Of a DNA stretch of 64,000 bases, positions 56,999 to 64,000 are shown piece after piece. The translations under genes were made by a program, and so were the position numbers. Below the pieces are notes generated by a model. It worked only from the letters and a program-made list of their open reading frames with translations. It ran no database searches and was not told the DNA's origin. Every line of letters begins with the position of its first letter. The stretch's first letter is position 1. Origin of the DNA: Lumbricus rubellus (taxonomy: Eukaryota; Annelida; Clitellata; Crassiclitellata; Lumbricidae); contig OX243817.1 in assembly GCA_945859605.1 (NCBI GenBank), positions 32,190,924 to 32,254,923 of the forward strand, given 5' to 3'.

Positions 56999-59900
56999 TA
57001 GTAGTAGGAGTAGTTGTAGTAGTAGTAGTAGTAGTAGTTATTGTTGTTGTTGTTGTTGTTGTTGTCGTTGCAACGGTTGTTTTGATTGGTGAAGCATACG
57101 TGTTTTCGCTTCAATGAATGGTAGAGTTTACAAATGACTTGTAAAATGCTTTGGATGTTAAACAGTATCAAACTGCAAGAAGTTTATGTAGGCCAACAGC
57201 AGCTGTCGACCAGATTCAAATGTTTCGCTTAATTTAAGTCTTAAGCGAATATTGTGGACAATAACAAAATAATGCAGCCTATATTGTAGAAACGATCTTT
57301 TAGAAGTTACTAATAATGAGGCTTTAGTGAACTCTTACCAATTTGCCTTAGAAAAATTCTGATTGTGGTTTCATCAAGTTTTTGTTTTTCTGATAAAACA
57401 AAATCAAATAATTGAACATTTTTACAAAATTAGTTTACTCTGTGGTAAATATGAGCCTAATATCACTCTAAGGATAAACGTAGACACTCAGTCTCTAAGG
57501 ATAAACGTAGACGTATACAAAAATTAATGTGTATTTGGACATTAAATGCTACTTACTAAATCTCTTTAAAAAATAAAAAGCTCTGCTTGTGAAATCAATT
57601 GCAGTTAGCCTACTTATGGCCGAAGTTTGCATCACCTGCATAACTTCGAATATAAAAGAGGTCCTAGACCCAAAAGAACCTCAGTGCAGAAATTCAAGAT
57701 TCATATAGAGCTAGGCTAAAGTCAGAATTGATAGTGATTAAACCTACTAACTAGATATATCGTATAAGATATAATGGTATAAGATATAGGCTACGGTATG
57801 ATATATTGAATATTAAAAAAGCATGAATTATCAAATATTAAATTCAATTAATTGCTTACTACGCTGTTCGCCTTTCTTGGCAACATTGCAGTGCAGTAGG
57901 CCTAGATTTTGTAATAGGCCTGCATTATTTTTATGCACTACTCACGCAAAAGTTTCAAGACACGATCTGTGAAAGACCTACTTTGAAGATATTCCATCAA
58001 GTTTCCGCCATTACAAAACTGAAAGAAGAGGAAGACAAATGTTTGATGCATTCCTTTGTAACATAATTATTTTCGTCTCATACGGAGACTTTCATTAACA
58101 AGTGTGTTCAAACTTAACTTGAAACAAAAAGAGGTAGCGGTAAAAAGATCCGTAAATAAGATTTTTGCAACCATTTCTGTTTGAAGCATAACTGCTGTTT
58201 AACGATTCCAAATATTGGTAGTGTATCACCTGCTGGACTATACGCAAGCGTGAAATGGACAAACTGTTGGCGTTTGAGATGAGATGCTACCGGAGGATAC
58301 TACACATCAGATGGGAACAAAAAATAACAAACGTGGAGGTGCGAGCAAGGGTAGGGAACACGAAAAACATCAAACAAATGATAATGGAACGGAAGCTGGG
58401 CTTCTTCGGACATGTGTGCAGGATGAGAAATGACAGACTCATCAAACAAACCATGTTCGGGATGATGGACGGAGCGGGGATTAGGGGCAGGCCATGCAGA
58501 GAGTGGTTAGACGACATCAAGGACTGGTGCGGTTCGGAAATACACCAAGCGAGCAGAGCGGCACAGGAAAGAGACAAATGGAAACGGATTGTGAGCCATG
58601 CGGTTGACACCTACGGGCACTGAGCCCATGGACCATGATGATGATGATGATGATCACCTGCTGGGCTATTGCTCTCGATAATAATAAGTATACAGGGTGC
58701 GGCCAAAAAAATACTCCAACACGAAAATCGAGATTTCTCAAAAACCGCTGAATATTTTGTTATAAAACTTCGCCAGTCTATTTGACACATATCTATCGAC
58801 AACTTGGCTAAATTTAATTAAATTCGAATTATGAACACCAAAATGGTGCAACCCTGAAGTGAAACAACGTTATTTTCGTTTCAACAGACATTTTATGACA
58901 ACAATAAGTAGCAAAGATGATTTGTGCGTATTTTTCAGTTCAGAAATGTTCTCTGGCCTTGTGGTAAGTTTGTGGTAAGTCTCAAGCATTGCACCCTAGA
59001 CAGCATAGTCGAGTGGGTTCATATCTGGAAAATTTGGCAGCCATGAATCCTTGTCGGTGAAGTCCGGACAGTGACTTGTTAACCAATCTTAGGCCAGCTT
59101 AGCGCCGTGAGCGGGCGCTTCATCTTGCTGAAAAGTGAACTGATTTCCCAAAACAGTGTGACAGTCATCGACAAGCTTAGGCAAAAGATTCTCCACGTAG
59201 TACTTATAGCATTGACTTTGGTCTTCTCGTCAATGAAATGTAAGCGTCCTTTACCATCATAGCTGACACCTGCAGAAACCATGATGTGGGAGAGAATTTG
59301 GCTCTCTCGACCAACAGACGGCTTGGATTGATATCGGCTTTTTCTTCGTCCAGACGTGGTTGTTTTGATTATTAATGGTTGGATATAACTTGGATTGATG
59401 TGAAAGATCTTTTCATTGGTAAAGAAAACCTACTTATGGCACACTGCAGGCTACTTTATGTAAAAATATGATAAATATGATTTTCTATTGCGTGAATGTC
59501 GTGTTCAGCTGAAAAATGCTGTTCTGTCTTTTGCCTGATGTCATGATCACAGATATAAAGATACTGACATAAAATTTTCAAATAATGTGCAGAAATATGT
59601 GACGAATAAGAATGAAAATATGTGTAACAAAATATTCAGCGGTTTTCGAGAAATCGCAATTTTTGTAGTGGGGTATTTTTTTGGGCCGCACCCTGTTATA
59701 TAGGCCTAAGTTTCTAGAGAAGGAGGTAAGTCAGTAACCGGGCTGTAATAAGTTTGAAGGGTTGGTGCAGAGCCAAAACGAAAAACGGAAGCATCTCAGT
59801 AATAATGTGATGAACGAGAATTTTCAAAATTGGGTCAAACGAGCATGTTTTTGAGCACAAGGCCATAAATTATTATGCAGGATCTCGCAAGTCGCATTTT

Positions 59901-61691
59901 ATTCTATAAACTGAATCTGAATATTTCCTATCATTATAAAAAATTGACCATCTATGTTAAAAACAAGACGTTCTCGATTGTCCACGAGATTTCACAACAA
60001 AGTTGCATCTAGGCCCAAAGTTTTTGACTTTCGAGAGGCCTCAACATTGCACATGTAGGCCTATGCGGATTCAAACGTGACTCACCTCCATGACGAAATA
60101 TGCATAATCGGCTTGCTTCTAAATGACAATACATACAGAACAATATGAGCACCATGAAGAGAGATAATGCAGACAAAGTGTAATAGAATCCTCATCCGGA
60201 AAAGATAAGATAGGTAATATTGGGTAGGCTATAAGTCCACAGTTTACGTAGCAAAATAATTTTTTGGTGTTATATTCAGAGCTAAAATAACTAAAATTGT
60301 AAAATGTACGAAGAATGCTTACATGTAGCCTACCAGCAAACCAGCGGTTATCTTGCTTCTTACTTTATCTGGGGCCCATTGGTAGTGGGGTCCACGACCC
60401 ATTTAGGTTCCGCTGTGTAACCAGCGTAGCCTATTTCATTTTCATTGGACTTCTTTGTATGATTGTTTTGATTTGTTGTCACCAAATAAATCTAGACTGA
60501 AACATATATATTAGACGGTTAGATAACACTTCTCTAGTATAGGCCTAATAATTATGCTGGTCTATATAAGTGGAACCAGTAGGCCTACTTACATCACAGT
60601 GCAGCAGCGTGACGATATTCTTGTTTCTTTTACTGGATAATGTCTACATAAAATGCACAAATAAGTAAAGCACATTATGATTTTTTAAACTATAACAACG
60701 AACTTGACAACCTTTAGCCAACAGAAACTGATTGAACACTCAAACATATTTAAAATAGTTTTTACCAAACAGTGAATGCGTGTTTTGTTCAACTTTTAGG
60801 CTACAACTATTATTTAAAATCTAGAGTTCTAGACTAATTTAAAAAAAAGATTTTGCAGTCACATAGACATAATATAATACTATGAAATCATCTAGGTTTC
60901 TACTTTTTAGAAATAAGAGAAATTGTTTAGAAAAAACTGCAGCTCACATTGAGAATTTCAGTTTCTCTTCTTATCGTTTCCGGTGAACTTTCCACGTTGT
61001 GGCTTTTCACATCGACCTCTTTGATCGCTACGACCTCGGGTAGGCCTGCTTTCTTTTTGATCGCTAAGTCCTCGGGTGATTTCTAGCACAACATACAAAC
61101 AACAGATTAACGAATTTTAGAGGAACGAAAAGGAAATATAGGCAGTGCAAAACCTGCATGATCATGATTCATGACATTAGTTGGAACCCATAATATTATG
61201 GACTGTATATTATTCTACACGGGTCCCATACGGTTCTATAATAGGCCTAATTATGGTCACCACGTTGAAAGGCTGGAGATGAGGTAAAGGTGGGTAAATA
61301 AGTTGAAACAAGAGCTTAAAGCTTAAACATAATGATGTCATTAGACGCAAGCCATGCATACATTAAAAACTCACTGCACTTGCCTTAAATTTACTGTGCA
61401 GCCTTAGCCTGTACATAATGGGATTTATTAGGGTGGTGCTGATGGCCCTTGGCAGCCTAGGTCTACAGGTTTTTGATCAAAATTAAGCAAAGATATGACG
61501 GTTTCAAATCAAGTCCTACGTAGGCCTATTATATTTTCTCTTATAAACTGCAAACCAAGAAAAACACACAACATTATTAATTTAAATGTAATAGGTCATA
61601 CCGCTTTTATATGTCCTTTGAAGACTTTGCCAAAGTTACCCCGTCCTATCTCATCCTTCGCACCGTATTCGTAATCTCCAACTGCCTTCAT
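49721..61691 (-). CDS. ULK/ATG1-like Ser/Thr kinase with C-terminal ubiquitin-like domain, gene 2
   Basis: Fourteen minus-strand exons with GT-AG borders and matching phases: 61691-61602, 61082-60948, 60643-60593, 60118-60086, 58018-57982, 57389-57339, 56746-56624, 55319-55246, 54560-54433, 53373-53291, 52867-52835, 51429-51371, 50607-50520, 49863-49721. They sum to 1128 nt, 375 aa. The kinase domain spans residues ~9-280: Gly-loop GRGNFGKV (16-23), Lys51 (VVAIKEV), Glu70, YAYFVME, FCNGGNLMEYLQ, HRD 146-148 (VHRDLKPENILL), DFG 175-177, FCGSPAYMAPE (to 201), VDMWSVGV, and KQFFNHDFLAA closing the fold. This pattern is closest to ULK1/2. A UBL fold of ~80 residues follows (ISVRVVATGRDTKTIHVKD, then GRPLERGSGHSLRESGI, ending KLSGG at 360) with a 15-residue tail. 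ULK's usual C-terminal MIT/EAT region is absent; kinase-then-UBL order recalls TBK1/IKK. Exons 3-8, 10, 11 and 13 have the same lengths as in gene 1. Confidence 0.88.
52066..52245. mobile_element. MITE with CGTACGCCTATG end
   Basis: Left end TAGGCGTACGGCAG, right end GCCTCGTACGCCTATG, with internal GCCCGAAAAACCACACTTGC and CTTCTGCCC segments shared with 25576-25821 and 62067-62757. Lies in an intron of kinase gene 2. Confidence 0.75.
52600..52715 (-). mobile_element. Degenerate tRNA-derived SINE fragment
   Basis: The reverse complement contains GTGTAGGGACC...GAGCAAGTCCTTCACTT and a CCTGATCCG/GGTAGATTGG head, matching the body of the SINE at 55612-55825. Heavily eroded. Confidence 0.5.
53488..53740 (+). 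pseudogene. LINE ORF2 C-terminal fragment (RTE/jockey-like)
   Basis: Reads RWFGHVRRMEEQRLPNAAL, then RGRQRKTWIDNIKEDL and ending NFTKASSSYR, the pattern (L.w.GHv.Rm...GR....W.d.i) that closes many LINE polyproteins. One in-frame stop interrupts it (near 53680). Lies in an intron of kinase gene 2. Confidence 0.7.
54826..54970 (+). mobile_element. Composite tRNA-like SINE with two promoter heads
   Basis: First head: GGGGCGCGGTGGTGTAATGT ... GCAGATTCGAATCCAGCC. A second tRNA-like unit follows directly: CCGGTAGAGTAATGGATAAC ... GCGAGTTCGAGCCCCGTTGG, which has its own A- and B-box-like blocks. It may be a dimeric SINE or one SINE inserted into another. Confidence 0.65.
55612..55825 (+). mobile_element. 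tRNA-derived SINE
   Basis: GGGGCGCGGTGGTGCATGG head, GCTGGTTCGAATCCACCTC B box, body TCCTTCACTCGCAATTGCTC and TTCGGCGTGAGATTC, tail GGGAGCGCCTCTGAGTAAGA...GGGGCGCTA. Same family as 48063-48300. Lies between exons 56746-56624 and 55319-55246 of kinase gene 2. A (TACA/TACG)n stretch follows it (55826-55876). Confidence 0.85.
55826..55876. repeat. (TACG/TACA)n simple repeat
   Basis: Tetranucleotide run directly at the 3' end of the SINE; likely grew from its tail. Confidence 0.85.
56908..57063. repeat. (AGT)n array with (TTG)n end
   Basis: About 110 bp of AGT, variants, then ATTGTTGTTG. Intronic in kinase gene 2; poly-Ser and poly-Tyr frames are artefacts. Confidence 0.95.
58242..58652 (+). 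pseudogene. 5'-truncated LINE insertion with target-site duplication
   Basis: A 122-codon frame (58255-58623) reads MRCYRRILHIRW, KLGFFGHVCRM, GRPCREWLDDIKDW and ends DTYGH. This is the C-terminal end of an RTE/jockey-type LINE polyprotein. An (ATG)n tail follows at 58635-58652. The copy is bracketed by ATCACCTGCTGG(A/G)CTAT at 58225-58241 and 58653-58669 (17 bp, one mismatch), a target-site duplication. It sits in the intron between exons 60118-60086 and 58018-57982 of kinase gene 2. Confidence 0.85.
58692..59695 (-). mobile_element. Mariner-type DNA transposon, decayed
   Basis: Long imperfect terminal inverted repeats: ACAGGGTGCGGCCAAAAAAA at the left against TTTTTTTGGGCCGCACCCTG at the right, with CAAAAACCGCTGAATATTTT shared further in, and TA at the borders. 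The ~1 kb length fits mariner. Confidence 0.85.
58985..59284 (-). pseudogene. Mariner transposase remnant
   Basis: The minus strand reads MVSAGVSYDGKGRLHFIDEK, then after a frameshift KYYVENLLPKLVDD, FTFQQDEAPAHGAK (second catalytic Asp) and LPNFPDMNPLDYAV (third catalytic Asp). It has at least one frameshift and two in-frame stops, so it cannot make a working enzyme. Only the catalytic C-terminal half was found. Confidence 0.85.
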
Positions 61692-62066
61692 AATGTCGGA
61701 TGCAGCCCTTTGTGTAGTCTCCCGCTCACAAGTTCATATAGTTTACACTTTACAGGTTCGATGAGAAATGTTTGTTTTGCTCTTCCGTTCCCAACGTCAT
61801 TGTCTGTTCTGCCTGTACAAATTCAAGCCATTCAACTCCTTACCCTACCACTTAAGAAACTTCATCTGCTGTATCATGTATGCCCTAAACACAATATCAG
61901 TGGGGACACGGTGAAACGACTAATATGGCAATTCCATAATATGGCTAATATGGCCTCACCCATGTTCATCATTATTAACATGCAGCCATGGTGTTTTATA
62001 ATTGTTCAACCATAATTTAAAAACATTCAGTTAGGCCATTTAGGCCTACTTTGCATAATCTAGACT
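61692..62066 (-). promoter_or_regulatory. 5' flank of kinase-UBL gene 2
   Basis: Upstream of the chosen ATG at 61691. The frame before it is open for several codons, so the true start could be slightly upstream. No promoter element recognised. Confidence 0.3.
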
Positions 62067-62757
62067 CATGGGCGTACGGGAGAGTTCAGCAGTGGAGGGT
62101 TGGAGGCAGTGGCGTAGCAAGGTGTTTGGGGGCCCCTGTGCAGGGTTTCGGTGGCGGGCCCCTTCAATGCTTGAACCCCTCGATTTCAAACAAAAAGCTG
62201 CACAAAAACGACTCGTTCTTTTAATATAGACACTGCATATTTCGCACTCGAAATTAAATATAATAATTAGCTTATCATAATTTTTTTAAATTTTGTGTCA
62301 TTTAGGCCTCTATTTATAAAACATTTTTAGTTTCTTCAGACTATCAGAAAAAATTAAATTAGAGCTTAAACCAATGACACTTTTGACTGTGTACACCAAA
62401 CTTGTAGGCTAGACTTGATTACGTTCTGATAATTCAGAAAGTAAAAAATTGACTCTGACCGCCGGGGGCCCCTTACTGCCGGGGGCCCTCGTGCACTGCA
62501 CAGGCTGCACGCCCTATTGCTACGCCACTGGTTGGGGGGGGGGGGACAAAGATTGAACTTCTGCCCGAAAAATATAACCCGGAATAAATGACTTCGTGGG
62601 TTGAAATCTCGTGGTGGGAAAAAATTTTCCAAGGCAAAAATGTTGACGACCTTTTTTAGTCATCAGGGACTGTACACGTGTTTGCCCGGAAAACCAAACT
62701 TGCCCAAAATTTAGGGGGGCATTTGCCCCCTCTGGACCACCGCCTCGTACGCCTATG
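62067..62757. mobile_element. MITE of the CGTACGCCTATG family, interrupted by a nested element
   Basis: Left end CATGGGCGTACGGGAGAGTT, right end CCGCCTCGTACGCCTATG. Internal sequence (CTTCTGCCCGAAAAATATAA, TTTGCCCGGAAAACC) matches 52066-52245. The insertion at 62107-62530 splits it. Confidence 0.75.
62107..62530. mobile_element. Nested hAT-like MITE
   Basis: Starts CAGTGGCGTAGCAAGG and ends ATTGCTACGCCACTG; GGGGGCCCC blocks lie near both ends. Flanks GTTGGAGG and GTTGGGGG look like an 8-bp target duplication with one change. Confidence 0.8.
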
Positions 62758-64000
62758 TTTAGACTGCACCAAACTTGCATAAGAGAATACCAACAAATAA
62801 ACAATTCAAAACGTTCTAATTGTTTACATAAATTACACTAGCCTACTTTTTTTCTTACGGGAAAGCGAAGAGATAGGAAATCATTACAGAAATGAAAGCG
62901 AAACGAAGGCTTAGTCCTATAGCCTACATGTAGACACACTTGCGTCTTTGCAGCAGTCATTATGCGAAAAGCCGACATTATACGACAAATAGATTAGAAA
63001 TCAGTACTCACATGACAATTAAACAGATTTCTCAAGATTAGCGCTCCAATTTAGGATCATATTTATAATATTTCAGGGATCATATTTGGCTATAGGCCTA
63101 GCCTATTACATAGGCCTAATGGCCTATAGCCTAATTATGATAGCCCTGCATCTAGACCATAAACTATCCCTATATGCTTCTACAATGAGGCTGCAACTGC
63201 GAAGAAAATTGGCGTATTAATGTTTTGAAATTATATTTATCTGTTGCTCAGAATTGCCTGAAGCCTACGTGTGGCCATTTGAAGTCGTGATTTAGCAATA
63301 TGCCAATATCAAACAGTTTCACCTGGCGCAGAGTACGGATAGTGAGAGAAGACGAAGCTCTGTGTACCTTTAATTTATTGTTAGACTTAGACAGGTTAAT
63401 ACATAGGCTATTGGACCCACCTGATCTTGAAAGCTGACATCGCAGGGACATTGGCTATTCAGACCCAAGTTACGGCGGTAGGCATGTGCTTTGTCCAACA
63501 AACATTGCGTCCATCTGTCTTTTAAAGAATGCTAACTTTAATGAGAAATAAATAATGGTCCAACGTTACAAAACAAAAGAGAAACGAAGTCGAAATGTCT
63601 GCTGGAAATCATACATGATCGGGGAATTTTTTAGGGGACTTCGCTGGTTGTCAGGTACGACTAAAAATAGATCAGAACTAGGCTACACGAAATCCGACTT
63701 GAAAGCGCAATAATTATTTAATAATAGGCCTAATAATAATTATAATTGCTTAGCATTCCGTTAAACTGCAAAGATACGATCAATATTCAATTGAGAAATT
63801 AAACAACTTTAACCTACCTAAAATAAGACGAATAACCAAAGAGGAAGTTAGGGAAAATCGGCTGAAGTAAGGCAGTAGGCCATTTAAGCCTAGGCCTACG
63901 TCGGCTCTCACCTAAGCATAGCTATAACCTTGAACAGATTGTATTTTTACTAATAAATTAAGAATTGAAATCAATACAAAGCAAATAACTATTGCAGTAG
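62758..64000. other. Right end, nothing recognised
   Basis: AT-rich with several TAGGCCTA-type motifs. No open frame with a recognisable domain on either strand. Confidence 0.35.

Noticed and set aside
49721..61691. Calling the kinases TBK1 or IKK orthologues
   Set aside because: The kinase-UBL order is TBK1-like, but the catalytic motifs and the absence of a long C-terminal coiled-coil fit ULK better. Identity should wait for a phylogeny.

Overview
The window looks like nuclear DNA of a marine deuterostome invertebrate, most likely an echinoderm. The reasons are intron-rich genes with GT-AG junctions, long AT-rich introns, several single-exon Mab-21 genes, a secreted C-type lectin, many LINE, SINE, DNA-transposon and Ty3/Gypsy relics, long trinucleotide arrays, and the palindromic octamers TAGGCCTA and TACATGTA scattered through non-coding DNA. 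The species call is inference.

Layout. 0.5-2.6 kb: first Mab-21 / cGAS-like nucleotidyltransferase gene (+). 6.5-8.0 kb: three-exon C-type lectin gene (+) with an in-frame stop in its signal peptide. 8.0-19.1 kb: a tandem segmental duplication (8031-13948 and 14646-19138); each unit starts with lectin 3'-flank sequence and ends with a Mab-21 gene (+). 20.6-35.5 kb: a multi-exon gene (-) for an ULK/ATG1-like protein kinase whose C-terminus is a ubiquitin-like fold. 38.3-41.6 kb: a 3.25 kb element with long inverted arms. 42.1-44.3 kb: a divergent fourth Mab-21 gene (-) with an (ATC)n array starting next to its stop codon. 44.8-47.5 kb: a non-autonomous DNA transposon carrying about 17 copies of an 86-bp minisatellite. 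48.1-49.2 kb: a SINE and a LINE 3' end. 49.7-61.7 kb: a second kinase-UBL gene (-), assembled here into 14 exons coding for 375 aa without a break. The last 2.3 kb hold only nested MITEs.

How the genes may work together. All four Mab-21 proteins keep the GS motif and three acidic residues of active cGAS-like synthases. Both kinases keep the Gly-loop, the VAIK Lys, HRD and DFG, and end in a UBL module, a domain order otherwise known from TBK1/IKK kinases that act downstream of cGAS-STING, although their catalytic domains look ULK-like. Two kinase-UBL genes interleaved with four Mab-21 genes and beside a C-type lectin suggest an innate-immune neighbourhood. The co-location is seen directly; the functional link is a hypothesis. 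The Mab-21 copies are mosaics, as expected from gene conversion in a young, fast-evolving family.
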